This document shows positions 17,319 through 26,825 of a stretch of DNA of 64,000 bases, in pieces. The notes under the pieces are model-generated. The model ran no database searches. It saw only the letters and a program-made list of their open reading frames with translations, and was not told the DNA's origin. The translations under genes and the position numbers were made by a program. The stretch spans positions 7,750,001 to 7,814,000 of the forward strand of contig NZ_CP092431.1 in NCBI RefSeq assembly GCF_022385335.1, given 5' to 3'. Within the stretch, counting starts at the first letter, position 1. The number at the start of each line of letters is the position of its first letter. The DNA is from Streptomyces deccanensis. Lineage in GTDB: Bacteria; Actinomycetota; Actinomycetes; Streptomycetales; Streptomycetaceae.

Positions 17319-18007
17319 CGACCGGCCCTCTGCCCGGAGCGTCCTGGTCCCGTGCCAGGGCGCTCCGCCTGGTCGAGGCACGTACCACGGCTCCGCGGAC
17401 CGTGGACATCACGGGCTACCTCGACCGTGTGTCCGCGCACTGCCCCTACCTCGTACCTTCCCTTCGGCACGGTCTGACGGCCTGGACGGTGTACGAGATC
17501 GCAAGCAGCGATCCCGAGTCCGTGGAAGCTGGTCTGTTCCATGCGGGAGTGCAGGCCGCGGAGTGGGTTCGTCCACTCGCGACTCGCCCGAGAGGCGCTC
17601 TCGTCTGTGAGAACGTCGTCATCCTGGGGGATATCCAAGGAGTCGAACACCGTGAGTTGATGGCGTGGCCGCACTGGGCGCTGAAGAACCTGTACGGCCC
17701 TGTCGGTGTCATGTTCGGGAAGTTCCAGGGAGGCGAGCAGCGGCTCGACAGAGCAAGCCGCCCGATCCCGCCTCCCCCGTGTTCGTTCCTCCCTGTTCGC
17801 CCCGCCGTGAGAGCCCGCGACCCGCAGTTCCTGAAGGACACCCCTGATCTCGCGGATGCTCTCTCGGTCGCGGTAGACGATGGGAGCGATGTCCTCGAGC
17901 GAATCCCACACGATTGGCAGGCGGTAAAGGCATGGTCGCGTTCCCTCCCTGTCCCCCCGAAGCCCTCGCAGCCGCGGAAGCCGCCTGCGGCGGCACTGTC
18001 GACCTGA
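17315..18007 (+). CDS. DUF6875-like protein (230 aa)
   Basis: The ATG overlaps the previous stop. Features that recall the DUF6875 family are an early Cys-Pro-Tyr segment (SAHCPYLVPSLRHGL), a GPVGVMFGKF strand and the C-terminal FLPVRPAVRARDPQFL. Members occur in biosynthetic and peptide-modification loci and have no established reaction. It overlaps the downstream kinase gene by about 75 nt in another frame, an unusually long overlap, so the kinase start could be later than given. Confidence 0.65.
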   Translation: MTTGPLPGASWSRARALRLVEARTTAPRTVDITGYLDRVSAHCPYLVPSLRHGLTAWTVYEIASSDPESVEAGLFHAGVQAAEWVRPLATRPRGALVCENVVILGDIQGVEHRELMAWPHWALKNLYGPVGVMFGKFQGGEQRLDRASRPIPPPPCSFLPVRPAVRARDPQFLKDTPDLADALSVAVDDGSDVLERIPHDWQAVKAWSRSLPVPPKPSQPRKPPAAALST

Positions 18008-18783
18008 AGGAGCTGACCAACCGGCGTGGCTCCGCGGTCTGGAAGGCCGCCGGCCCCGAGGGCACGGTCGCGGTGAAAATCGGATACGGCGACGGTGTGG
18101 CCGCCACAATGCGAGAGGCAACCACCCTGGTGGCCATGGGCGTTGCCGGATACGAGGCGGTCTCCGGTTCGTACGACGGCGGCTCGTGGCTCGTCACGCC
18201 CTGGTTCACCGGCCCCTCCACCTGGGCGGTCTTCACCCCCGCCCGAGAGGGAACTGGCGGACGTGAGGCCGCTCTCCAAGGTGGCGCTGACCTGTGCCGA
18301 TCAGTCGCCGACCTGCACGCCTCCGGATGGATCCACGCCGACCTCCAGCCTTCCCACGGCATCCACACCCCGGCGGGCGTCCGCCTGATCGACTTCGCCT
18401 GGTCCTGGCGCGAGGGCGAGGAGCCGGTCAGCGGCTTCAGCGGTGGCATCGTGCATCTCATGGCGCCGGAACTCGCTGCCGCCGTCGCACGCGGAGACGG
18501 TCCGGTGACACCGACGCGCGCCAGCGACACGTACGCCCTCGCCGGTGTCCTGTGGACGTGCGCCTCGGGAGGCTGGCCGCTCGACTACAAGGCAGCGGGC
18601 ATCGACCGGAAGGCCGCGGGCCCGGACGGGGTTCGAGACGCGATCGCCACTGGCCGTCTGCCGTTCGCACCGGCAGTGTGGCCCGAGCTCCAGGACGCCC
18701 TCCGCCCCGCGCTCGCTGCCGTACCCGAGGACAGGCCCACGGCCGGCGAGCTGGCGGAGCTCCTGCTCAAGGTCGAGCCGTGA
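17932..18783 (+). CDS. Protein kinase-like protein with degenerate catalytic motifs
   Basis: About 283 residues. Kinase-fold landmarks are VAVKIGYG (beta-3 Lys), GWIHADLQPSH in place of HRDxxxxN (HAD retained, Asn replaced by His), LIDFAWS in place of DFG, and HLMAPE in place of the APE motif. It keeps the catalytic Asp but has lost the usual metal-binding Asn, so activity is uncertain. ATG at 17932 is chosen; another ATG lies at 17914. Its stop overlaps the GNAT gene (GTGA). Confidence 0.75.
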   Translation: MVAFPPCPPEALAAAEAACGGTVDLKELTNRRGSAVWKAAGPEGTVAVKIGYGDGVAATMREATTLVAMGVAGYEAVSGSYDGGSWLVTPWFTGPSTWAVFTPAREGTGGREAALQGGADLCRSVADLHASGWIHADLQPSHGIHTPAGVRLIDFAWSWREGEEPVSGFSGGIVHLMAPELAAAVARGDGPVTPTRASDTYALAGVLWTCASGGWPLDYKAAGIDRKAAGPDGVRDAIATGRLPFAPAVWPELQDALRPALAAVPEDRPTAGELAELLLKVEP

Positions 18784-19304
18784 TCTCGCTCCGCGAGGTG
18801 ACCTTGACCGACGCGCCAGCGGTCCGCCGCATCTACAGCGCCGCTTCCGTGAGGTACCTGCCGCGAGCGCCCCTGACCGCTGAGAGCGCTGCCGCTTGGG
18901 TGACCGATCGCATCGCCGAACGTCGTGCGACGCCGCGAATGCTGTACTGCTTCGGCATCGATCACGCTGACGACCTGGTCGGCGTGATCAAGCTGCGCCC
19001 CGCCCGTACCTCGGCGGCGCTCAGCTACATCCTTCGAGACGACGCATGGGGTCACGGGTACGCCACCACGGCGGTGGCGCTCGTGCTCGACTTCGCCTCC
19101 ACCACGCTCGGCCTGGCCTCCGTTGACGCCAAGCACCACCCCGACAACCACGCTTCCGGGCGGGTGCTGATCAAGTCCGGATTCACCCGCACCGGCCGCT
19201 CCGCGGAGGCCATCACGTACATGAGGAACCTCGCCCCGGGGGCCAGGAGCACGCTCCGCACGCGCGAACGCCTGTCGGACGGGACGACGACAGCACGCTC
19301 ATAA
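18780..19304 (+). CDS. GNAT-family N-acetyltransferase
   Basis: 174 residues from GTG 18780, which overlaps the kinase stop. The GNAT core is visible: ALSYILRDDAWGHGYATTAV (acetyl-CoA-binding strand and loop) and SVDAKHHPDNHASGRVLIKSGF near the C-terminus, characteristic of the RimJ-like subgroup that acetylates protein N-termini or amines. It is the last gene of the 16902 operon. Coupling to a kinase-like protein suggests a shared small-molecule or peptide substrate, which is inference. Confidence 0.85.
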   Translation: MISLREVTLTDAPAVRRIYSAASVRYLPRAPLTAESAAAWVTDRIAERRATPRMLYCFGIDHADDLVGVIKLRPARTSAALSYILRDDAWGHGYATTAVALVLDFASTTLGLASVDAKHHPDNHASGRVLIKSGFTRTGRSAEAITYMRNLAPGARSTLRTRERLSDGTTTARS

Positions 19305-19437
19305 ACACTCATAAGCAGGAGGGCTGTTCACCGTCATTGTGGAGTGCGGGCCGACCGCGCGTGCTCCGAATCTCGCGGTGGCTCCCCATGGAGGTGAAGC
19401 CGTGCGTAGGCAAGGGACCACGTCTGGCAAGGGCCGG

Positions 19438-19900
19438 ATGATGACCTTGACGCTCAACACCAGGCAGTCCACAAGGACGCCTCGGCTCCGGTGTTCCCTG
19501 GCGGCCGAACCGGTCGCCGCCGACGTGGCACGCCGCATCGTCCACCGCTGCTTCAGCGGCTGGCCAGGCCCGGACGCCGTCAAGGACGACGGCCTCTGGT
19601 CACAGACCGAACTCGTCGCCGACGCCGATAGAACCACAGGGGACTCCGGCGCGACGGGGTGAAGCCTGGTAGGCCGATGCGATGTCGTCGTCGAAGTGAC
19701 TGACCAGGCGTCGCCGCCCCCCCCCGCTGAGGGACACCGGCGAAATCTCCGAGGCCGACCGAAGCCTGCTCCTGGTCGCGCTCACCAGGCGCTGCGGCTG
19801 CACGCCGGCCCTGCCGAACGCCGCTGAGCTCGTCGCACTTCTCGCCACACCTGCTGTGTGGCACAGCCATGCCAACTTTCGTTCACATTGTGAGGAATGA
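19438..19900 (+). pseudogene. Decayed HATPase_c (anti-sigma-factor-like) ATP-binding protein
   Basis: The reading begins MMTLTLNTRQSTRTPRLRCS and continues with SQTELVADADRTTGDSG, the N-box region of Streptomyces anti-sigma ATPases. It is broken twice. An in-frame TGA lies at 19660-19662. Beyond it VVVEVTDQ resumes in the same frame, then a frameshift at a C9 tract (19717-19725) leads to ISEADRSLLLVALTRRCG in the next frame, ending at 19900. The intact paralogue-type gene is at 30170-30736. Confidence 0.6.
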
Positions 19901-19906
19901 GGCGCT

Positions 19907-20911
19907 ATGAGTACCTCTTTACGGAGACACGGCCCGGATTCGAACCGGGCCCCCTTCCGCCGCGTGGTCGTCACCGGCGGCTGTGGATTCGTCGGTTCAC
20001 ACCTGTGCGACCTGCTGCTCGACAGCGGTGTCGAGGTGGTGTGCGTGGACAACTTCCTTACGGGCACGGAGGACAACGTCGTACACCGTCAGCTGGACGA
20101 CCAGTTCGAGTTGATGGTCCACGACGTCACCGACCCGATCCCGATACCCGGGGAAGTCGATCTCGTACTCCACCTCGCCTCGCCGGCCTCTCCGCAGGAC
20201 TACCTGCGTCTGCCGGTCCAGACGCTTCAGGCCGGTTCCCTGGGAACCTTCAGCGCCCTGGAGTTGGCCAGAGAGAAGAAGGCCCGCTTCGTGCTCGCCT
20301 CCACCTCCGAGGTGTACGGCGACCCGCTGGAGCACCCTCAGCGGGAGTCCTACTGGGGCAACGTCAACCCGGTGGGGCCGCGCAGCGTGTACGACGAGGC
20401 GAAGAGGTTCGCGGAGGCGGCGACCACCGCCTACCGAACCGAGCACGGTGTCGACACCGCGATCGTGCGGATCTTCAACACGTTCGGGCCGCGGATGCGC
20501 GCGGAGGACGGGCGGGCGGTACCGACCTTCATCCGCCAGGCGCTGGCGCGCGAGCCACTGACCGTCACCGGCGACGGCTCGCAGACGCGGTCCCTTTGCT
20601 ACGTCGGCGACACGGTCCGGGGCATCCTGGCCGTGGCCGCAGGCAGCCACCCCGGCCCCGTCAACCTGGGCAATCCCGCCGAGTCCACGGTCTTGGAGCT
20701 CGCACACCTGGTGCGTGAACTGACCGGGTCCGCCGCGCCTGTCGAGTTCGTCGACCGCCCGGTCGACGACCCGGAGCGCCGCAGACCCGACATCGCCCTC
20801 GCCTGGGAGCAGTTCGGCTGGAAGCCGGAGACCGATCCCCGCAAGGGCCTGAGCAACACCATCGACTGGTTCGCCGCGCAGCTCAACGACACCGCAGTGA
20901 GGGAACGATGA
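19907..20911 (+). CDS. NAD-dependent epimerase/dehydratase, UDP-glucuronate decarboxylase-like
   Basis: 334 residues of the extended SDR family. The Rossmann motif is [14 protein letters not shown], the Ser/Thr region is [11 protein letters not shown] and the YxxxK active site is YDEAK. The sequence [20 protein letters not shown] is characteristic of UDP-glucuronate decarboxylases (UDP-xylose synthases). It would supply a pentose nucleotide. GAGG lies 4 nt before the ATG. It is first of nine genes, and its stop overlaps the dioxygenase start. A tRNA-T-arm-like palindrome falls within its first codons. Confidence 0.85.
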   Translation: MSTSLRRHGPDSNRAPFRRVVVTGGCGFVGSHLCDLLLDSGVEVVCVDNFLTGTEDNVVHRQLDDQFELMVHDVTDPIPIPGEVDLVLHLASPASPQDYLRLPVQTLQAGSLGTFSALELAREKKARFVLASTSEVYGDPLEHPQRESYWGNVNPVGPRSVYDEAKRFAEAATTAYRTEHGVDTAIVRIFNTFGPRMRAEDGRAVPTFIRQALAREPLTVTGDGSQTRSLCYVGDTVRGILAVAAGSHPGPVNLGNPAESTVLELAHLVRELTGSAAPVEFVDRPVDDPERRRPDIALAWEQFGWKPETDPRKGLSNTIDWFAAQLNDTAVRER

Positions 20912-21621
20912 CGCGACACGCACCACGAATGACGGAGTCCGCCGAGGCCCTGTCGCACAGGCAGCAGCTCGGCGACGGGTTTCTCCAGAACTTCCGCGCG
21001 GACGGCTACGCGGTCTTATCCCAGAAGATCGCGGGAGAGTCCCTCGAAGCCCTCCGCACGGAGGCTGATGCCCTGATCCGGCGCTTCACCCAGGACGGGT
21101 TCCGATCGGACGACTACTGGCACTTCACACCCGCAGGCACAGACGCGCCCGTTCTCTACCGCATCCACAACCTGGAGAACCAGGGCTCCCCGGCGGCGAC
21201 ACGCCTCTACGCCGACGACAGCCCTCTGCACCCGATGGCCGCCGCCATCCTCGGCGGGCCCGTACGCGCCACCGCCTGCGCCATGATCGTCAAGCTGCCG
21301 GGAGTGGCCGCCCCCGTGCCCTGGCATCGTGACCGGACCAATGTTCCTCCGCACACCGTGTGCAACCTGAGCGTCTTCCTCGACGACGCCGACGTGGGCA
21401 ACGGATGCCTTGAGTTCGTGCCGGGCTCCCACCTGACGCCCGACGCGGAAGAGGCCGAGGCGCTCCAGGCGCGGGGCCCGGTCCGCGCCCTCCCGCTCTC
21501 GGCCGGTGACATCGCCGTACACGACGTACGTATCGCCCACGCCTCGCGCCGCAACACCTCCCCGAGGATCCGCCGCAGCATCGTCATCGAGTTCGCCCCC
21601 GCCAACCGGGAGCTGCCGTGA
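20908..21621 (+). CDS. Phytanoyl-CoA dioxygenase (PhyH) family Fe(II)/2-oxoglutarate oxygenase
   Basis: 237 residues. The facial triad is visible as WHRDRTN (His-x-Asp) and [14 protein letters not shown] (distal His), with a following Arg to bind 2-oxoglutarate. PhyH enzymes hydroxylate or cyclise small molecules; relatives form the orthoester links of orthosomycins and hygromycin B. Placed among sugar genes it probably oxidises a sugar or an oligosaccharide, which is inference. It has 4-nt overlaps with both neighbours. Confidence 0.88.
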   Translation: MTRHAPRMTESAEALSHRQQLGDGFLQNFRADGYAVLSQKIAGESLEALRTEADALIRRFTQDGFRSDDYWHFTPAGTDAPVLYRIHNLENQGSPAATRLYADDSPLHPMAAAILGGPVRATACAMIVKLPGVAAPVPWHRDRTNVPPHTVCNLSVFLDDADVGNGCLEFVPGSHLTPDAEEAEALQARGPVRALPLSAGDIAVHDVRIAHASRRNTSPRIRRSIVIEFAPANRELP

Positions 21622-22661
21622 CCACGCCCAAGCCCACGACCGAGAGTCCCAAGATGCGGGTGGCCACCATCACCGTGGGCACCAACGAGTCCCGCTGGCT
21701 TGAGCCTTGCTTCGCCACGCTCCTGGACAGCGACGTCCCCGGGGTCGACCTGACGGTCTGGTACGTCGACAACGACTCCCACGACGGCAGCACGGCCTTC
21801 GTCCAGGACCGTTTTCCCGAGGTGCGGGTCATCCAGAACGAGAGCAACGTCGGCTTCGCCCGCGCCAACAACATCGGGATGCGCGCGGCCCTCGCCGAGG
21901 GCGCCGACTACGTCTTCCTCGTCAACCCGGACACCCAGACCCCGAAGTCGCTGGTGCGCGACCTGGCCGAGTTCATGGAGACCTGGACCGACTACGGCGT
22001 GGTCGGCCCCATGCAGTACGAGTACGACGAGTCGGGCAGCGCCGCTCTGGGCGCGTACAACGACTGGTCGAAGTCCGCTCTGCGCTGGGGCGAGCAGCAC
22101 GCCTTCGCTGGCGACTGGCCGAACCACCCCTCGCCGGCCAGCCCACCCGAAGGCCGGGCCCCGAACACCCTGGAGCACGCCTACGTCCAGGGCTCCGCCT
22201 TCTTCGTACGCGCCGCGCTGCTGCGCACCGTCGGACTCCTCGACGAGGTCTTCCACACGTACTACGAGGAGACCGACCTGTGCCGCCGCGCCCGCTGGGC
22301 CAGATGGCGCGTCGCGCTCCTGCTCGACGTCGGCATACAGCACTTCGGCGGTGGAGGAACGGCTGGCAGCAGCTACCGGCGCATCCAGATGCGCCGCAAC
22401 CGCTACTACTACCTCCTTACCGACATCGACTGGCGCCCGCTGCCCATGCTGCGCCTGGCGTCCCGGTGGCTGAGGGACGATCTGCGCGGACGTGGCGTGG
22501 GCGGAGTGACCACCTGGTGGCGCGGGACCTGGGAAACCGCGAAAGCCGTGTGCTGGCTCGTGCGCCGCGCACCTCTGATCCGGGCCCGGCGACGTGCCCA
22601 CCTCCGGCTCGGCTCGCCGACGGGCAGCCACGCTCAACCGCAGGCAAGGGGTGCGCGATGA
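21618..22661 (+). CDS. Glycosyltransferase family 2
   Basis: 347 residues from GTG 21618 (GTGA overlap). GT-A fold: VWYVDNDSHDGST near the start, NVGFARANNIG, and FLVNPDTQTP carrying the DxD-like metal site. YEETDLCRRARWARW is the acceptor-side motif of rhamnosyltransferase-like GT2 enzymes. It is cytoplasmic or membrane-associated, transferring a sugar from a nucleotide donor. Basic C-terminal tail. Confidence 0.9.
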   Translation: MTTPKPTTESPKMRVATITVGTNESRWLEPCFATLLDSDVPGVDLTVWYVDNDSHDGSTAFVQDRFPEVRVIQNESNVGFARANNIGMRAALAEGADYVFLVNPDTQTPKSLVRDLAEFMETWTDYGVVGPMQYEYDESGSAALGAYNDWSKSALRWGEQHAFAGDWPNHPSPASPPEGRAPNTLEHAYVQGSAFFVRAALLRTVGLLDEVFHTYYEETDLCRRARWARWRVALLLDVGIQHFGGGGTAGSSYRRIQMRRNRYYYLLTDIDWRPLPMLRLASRWLRDDLRGRGVGGVTTWWRGTWETAKAVCWLVRRAPLIRARRRAHLRLGSPTGSHAQPQARGAR

Positions 22662-23713
22662 CCACGCCCCGGATTCTGTTCGCCGGCGTCTTCCACTGGA
22701 ACGCGGGCTCCAGCCACATGATCGCCGAGTACGCCCGGGTTGCCTCGGCATCCGGATGCGAGGTCGCCGTCTCAAGCCAACTGTCGCGCCTGGACGGCAC
22801 GGTGAACGGCCACCTGCCGCTCGTGGACGACATCAGCTGGGCCACCCACCTGGTCCTCGTCTTCGAGAGCAGACAGTTCCTCTCGACCCAGCAGCGTGAA
22901 CTCTGCGAGGTCGTGCCGCGGCAGCGGCGCATCATCGTGGATCCCGACGGCCACTGGGGCCCGTACGTCACCGCCGACGCGGACGACAACGCGGGTGCGG
23001 ACACCACCGAGTCCTGGCACAAGCTGTATGCCGACCTCAGCGATCTGATCCTGCAGCCGCGCATGAACGAATGCCTTCCCGACGGGGCCGAGTTCTTCAG
23101 CTACTTCGGAATGCCGGACATCCACCGGCTCGCCAGCAACCTCCCGCCCCCGCGGGCACTGCCGTACGAGCTGCAGTACGTCGGCGCGAACTGGTGGCGC
23201 TGGAACGAGATGACCAGCCTCATCCGGGCCGCAGCCGCCGCCCAGCCGCCGATCCGACGCATCCGCGTGTGCGGACGCTGGTGGACCGGCGCCCCGCACC
23301 CCGACCACCCGACCGCCACCGCCAACGTGTCCGGCTGGATGCGGGACCACGGTGTCGAGGTGGCGCCACCCGTTCCGTTCGGTCACGTGGTCTCCACCAT
23401 GTCCCAGGCGGCGATCACGCCGGTACTGGCTCGTCCGCTGCTCGCGCGGATGGAGCTGCTGACCCCCCGCATGTTCGAAACCCTCGCCTCGGGCAGCATC
23501 CCCGCACTCTGGCCGGACCTGGGCTACCTGTCCGCGCTCTACGGGGACGACGTGGAGCTCTTCCTGCTCGGCGACGATCCGGCCGACAGCCTCGCCCGGA
23601 TGATCCGTGAACCGATCCGGTACCGCGAGCGGCTGGCGACCATCCAGCGCCGCGTACACGAACGCTTCAACTACCGCACGGTTCTGGCCGAACTCATCCG
23701 GTTCACCCGATGA
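22658..23713 (+). CDS. Glycosyltransferase, GT-B type (CgeB-like)
   Basis: 351 residues. The N-terminal Rossmann-like segment is RILFAGVFHWNAGSSHMIAE. The C-terminal half has LLTPRMFETLASGSIPALWP, the nucleotide-sugar-binding motif of GT-B enzymes of the Glyco_trans_1_2/CgeB type. The ATG overlaps the previous stop, and its own stop overlaps the pyruvyl transferase ATG. Acceptor and donor are unknown. Confidence 0.8.
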   Translation: MTTPRILFAGVFHWNAGSSHMIAEYARVASASGCEVAVSSQLSRLDGTVNGHLPLVDDISWATHLVLVFESRQFLSTQQRELCEVVPRQRRIIVDPDGHWGPYVTADADDNAGADTTESWHKLYADLSDLILQPRMNECLPDGAEFFSYFGMPDIHRLASNLPPPRALPYELQYVGANWWRWNEMTSLIRAAAAAQPPIRRIRVCGRWWTGAPHPDHPTATANVSGWMRDHGVEVAPPVPFGHVVSTMSQAAITPVLARPLLARMELLTPRMFETLASGSIPALWPDLGYLSALYGDDVELFLLGDDPADSLARMIREPIRYRERLATIQRRVHERFNYRTVLAELIRFTR

Positions 23714-24942
23714 TCCCCGAGAGGTCTGCTGTGTCCAACGTCCTGATCACCGGCATCACCAGCTGTGAGAGTCGCGGCGTCGAGGCCCTGGCCCGCTCCG
23801 TCATCGAGCAGCTGAATACCGAAGGCCCCGGGGGAGGCGACAACGTCACCGTCCTCACCCAGACCCCGGTGCTCGACGCGGAATCCCTCGCCCCCACCGG
23901 CGCCCGTTGCGTGGCCGACCCGTTCGTCGTCTCCCGGTCCTGGCAGCAGATGCGCCCCCAGGAGAGCCCCGCCGAACTGGCCGAACGCCGCGAACAGCTC
24001 CTCGCCGAAACCGATCTGGTCATCGCCACCGGGGGCGACCTGCACACCTCGGACTACGGGGTCTCCACGCCGTACCTTCGTGCCCTCACCGCCGCGCAAC
24101 AGCGGGACATCCCGACGGTCATGATCGGCCAGTCCGTCGGCCCCTTCGACGACCCGGCCGATGCCGAGGCGTGGCGCGCGGTCGCCGCCCGGTGCGCTCT
24201 CCTCACCGTCCGGGAGAGCGTCTCCCTCGACTACGTCGTGGGCAAGCTCGGCCTTCCCGAACACCGTGTGCGACTGTCTTCCGACCCCGCCTTCCTGCTG
24301 CCGGCCGCTACCGGCGAGCGAATAGCGGCCGTGCTCGGGCCTCTGGGGCTCGCTCCCGAAGACCCCTATCTCTGCCTCGCCCCCAGCCAGGGCATCACCC
24401 GCTTCAGCACCCTGGAGGAGTCCCAGCACGTGGCAGCACTGACGCGACTGGCCACCTCCCTCGTCCGCACCCGGAAGATGCCGGTCGTCCTCGTGCCGCA
24501 CTGCCACGACTCCCGCCCGCACAACGACGACCGGATCCTCGCCGCCCGTATCGCCGAAGCCGCCGGCCTGCCCGAGGTCATGGCGCTGCCGGGGGCGCTG
24601 ACGGCATCCGACTACAAGGGCGTGCTGTCACAGGCCGAGCTCGTGATCTCCGAGCGCCTGCATGCCGCGATCGGCGCATTGTCCGGCGGCGCCCCGGCGA
24701 TCGCGATCGGCCACTCGCACAAGTTCAACGGGGTGCTCGCCGAAACCTACGGCGACACGGTCGACGTTGCCGGCATCAACGCGGACGTCCGCGCTTTCGC
24801 CCAGGACACCACGGTCATCGACCGGCTCGTCAACGACACCGCCGCAACCGCTCTGCGCACCACCCTGCGGCAGCGGCTCCCACTGATCACGGACCGCGCC
24901 CGCAGCGACTTCGCTCAGATCAACAAGCTCCTCGGAGCCTGA
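23710..24942 (+). CDS. Polysaccharide pyruvyl transferase family protein
   Basis: 410 residues. Family landmarks are VLITGITSCESRGVEALARS at the N-terminus, LVIATGGDLHTSDYG, PTVMIGQSVGPFDD, and a C-terminal ISERLHAAIGALSGGAPAIA with the conserved Arg-Leu-His. Enzymes of this family add a pyruvate ketal to sugars from phosphoenolpyruvate, typically on cell-surface glycans. An in-frame GTG (VSNVLITG) is an alternative start. A 108-nt gap follows before the next gene. Confidence 0.88.
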   Translation: MIPERSAVSNVLITGITSCESRGVEALARSVIEQLNTEGPGGGDNVTVLTQTPVLDAESLAPTGARCVADPFVVSRSWQQMRPQESPAELAERREQLLAETDLVIATGGDLHTSDYGVSTPYLRALTAAQQRDIPTVMIGQSVGPFDDPADAEAWRAVAARCALLTVRESVSLDYVVGKLGLPEHRVRLSSDPAFLLPAATGERIAAVLGPLGLAPEDPYLCLAPSQGITRFSTLEESQHVAALTRLATSLVRTRKMPVVLVPHCHDSRPHNDDRILAARIAEAAGLPEVMALPGALTASDYKGVLSQAELVISERLHAAIGALSGGAPAIAIGHSHKFNGVLAETYGDTVDVAGINADVRAFAQDTTVIDRLVNDTAATALRTTLRQRLPLITDRARSDFAQINKLLGA

Positions 24943-25050
24943 ACCACCAGTCGCACAGGCGGTCCGCCTGCCCGCACCGCATCGCGCACGACCCGCTACG
25001 GCCCACCCCTGGGCCGCAGCGGGACCCACTCACGCCAAGGGAGACACGCC

Positions 25051-26073
25051 ATGCCCACACATCTGGTGACCGGCGGCGCCGGCTTCATCGGGTCCCACCT
25101 TGCCGCGTCCTTGATCGAGCGCGGCGACGACGTCGTCGTCCTGGACAACCTCGACGGCGGCAAGACCGAGAACGTGCCCGCCGGCGCGACCCTCGTCGTC
25201 GACTCGGTCGCCGACCAGGCCACGGTCGCCGAACTCTTCGCCTCGTACCGCTTCGACGGTGTCTACCACCTGGCCGCCTTCGCCGCCGAAGGCATCAGCC
25301 ACGCCGTCAAGCACCACAACTACTCCGTCAACCTGCTCGGCAGCATCAACCTGATCAACGCCTCGCTGGCCGCCAAGGTCAGGTTCTTCGGCTTCGCCTC
25401 GTCGGTCGCCGTGTACGGCCACGGACACGTCCCCATGCGCGAGGACGAGCGGCCCGTCCCCGCCGACAGCTACGGCAACGGGAAACTCGCCGTGGAGCGC
25501 GAACTCGCCGTCACCATGCAGCTGCAGGGCCTGCCGTACTTCGCCCTGCGCATGCACAACGTCTACGGCGAGCGGCAGAACATGGGCGACCCGTACCGTA
25601 ACGCCGTCGCCATCTTCCTCAACCAGATCATGCGCGGCGAGCCGATCAGCGTGTACGGAGACGGCCAGCAGATCCGCGCCTTCACCTACGCCCCGGACAT
25701 CGTCGGCACCTTCCTCGCCGCCGCCGACCAGCCGGCCGCCTGGGGCCAGGTCTTCAACGTCGGCTCCTCGCACACGAGCACCGTGCTGGACATGGCGCAC
25801 GCCGTGCGCACTGCCATGGGCGTCCCCGACCACCCCATCAAGCACTTGGCGGCCCGCGACGAGGTCCACGCCGCGTACACCGACAACAGCCTCGCCCGTA
25901 AGACGCTCGGCGACTGGGCCGACACCCCGCTCGCCGAAGGTCTGCGCCGCACCGCGGCCTGGGCCCGTGAACACGGCCCCGTGGAGCCTGCGACCTCCCT
26001 CAGCATCGAGAACGACACCGCGGACCAGCCCGAGTGGTTCACCTGGGCCGCCGGACGGGCGGCCACGTCATGA
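25051..26073 (+). CDS. NAD-dependent nucleotide-sugar epimerase (GalE-like)
   Basis: 340 residues, extended SDR. The NAD site is HLVTGGAGFIGSHL, the active-site region is FASSVAVYGHG, and YGNGK is the YxxxK. The sequence ALRMHNVYGERQNMGDPYRN follows the usual pattern of GalE-like 4-epimerases. It would convert one nucleotide sugar into its epimer for the glycosyltransferases in the operon. There is a possible restart of translation after the 108-nt gap, and the following HAD gene overlaps its end (ATGA). Confidence 0.87.
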   Translation: MPTHLVTGGAGFIGSHLAASLIERGDDVVVLDNLDGGKTENVPAGATLVVDSVADQATVAELFASYRFDGVYHLAAFAAEGISHAVKHHNYSVNLLGSINLINASLAAKVRFFGFASSVAVYGHGHVPMREDERPVPADSYGNGKLAVERELAVTMQLQGLPYFALRMHNVYGERQNMGDPYRNAVAIFLNQIMRGEPISVYGDGQQIRAFTYAPDIVGTFLAAADQPAAWGQVFNVGSSHTSTVLDMAHAVRTAMGVPDHPIKHLAARDEVHAAYTDNSLARKTLGDWADTPLAEGLRRTAAWAREHGPVEPATSLSIENDTADQPEWFTWAAGRAATS

Positions 26074-26825
26074 CGCGCCGCACCCTGGCCGTCGACGTCG
26101 GCGGCGTCCTCTACTACGACGAGCCCTTCGACCTCGCCTGGCTCCAGGGCGTCTGGGAGCTCACGCGCGCGGACGATCCCGCCTTCACCATGGACGCCTT
26201 CCTCCAGGCTATGCGCGACTTCTACCAGGGCCGGGCGCCCGGATCACCCCCGCCCAGCCTGTTCCCGCCCAACGGCACGAAGAGCTGGCAGGGCGTCCGC
26301 GAGCGCTGGACCTCGTTGGTCCAGCCCGTTCCCGGAGCCGTCGACGCCCTCAGCCACCTCGCCGAGGAGTACGAGGTGTGCATCGTAGCCAACCAGCCCC
26401 CGGAATGCCTCGCCGCCCTGCGTGCCCTCGGAATCGAGCAGCAAGTCCAACTCGTCGCGCTCGACTCCCGCGTCGGCTACGCCAAACCCGACCCCCGCCT
26501 CTTCAAGTGGGCCATGGACCGGCTGAGCTGGAAGCCAGAACACACCATGGTCATCGGCGACCGCCCCGACCACGACGCCGCTCCTGCACTCGCTCTCGGC
26601 TGCTCGGCAGCGATCGTCCACGTCGGCAGCGGCTGGAGCGCGCCTGCTGGGGTCGCTCCCGAGATCGTGACCGCCTACCGGGAGCTGAAAGTCCAACGCG
26701 TCCACACAACCGAGGGAAGCACGAGGCACTGGGCCATCGCCGCCCTCGGAGACCTGGCCGATGTGCTGCGGACCATCAGCCCTCAAGAGCGCAGCCCACG
26801 CCCCCGCCAGGAGGTGCGCCCATGA
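26070..26825 (+). CDS. HAD-superfamily hydrolase
   Basis: 251 residues. Motif I is present in a changed form (LAVDVGGVLYYDEPF, DxxG instead of DxD). YAKPDPRLF carries the motif-III Lys and MVIGDRPDHD carries motif IV. In GT operons HAD enzymes are often sugar-phosphate phosphatases. The missing second Asp of motif I raises doubt about phosphatase activity. It has 4-nt overlaps with both neighbours. Confidence 0.8.
   Translation: MTRRTLAVDVGGVLYYDEPFDLAWLQGVWELTRADDPAFTMDAFLQAMRDFYQGRAPGSPPPSLFPPNGTKSWQGVRERWTSLVQPVPGAVDALSHLAEEYEVCIVANQPPECLAALRALGIEQQVQLVALDSRVGYAKPDPRLFKWAMDRLSWKPEHTMVIGDRPDHDAAPALALGCSAAIVHVGSGWSAPAGVAPEIVTAYRELKVQRVHTTEGSTRHWAIAALGDLADVLRTISPQERSPRPRQEVRP

Noticed and set aside
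19925..19960. A tRNA gene
   Set aside because: Only a T-arm is present; D-arm, anticodon arm and acceptor pairing are missing.
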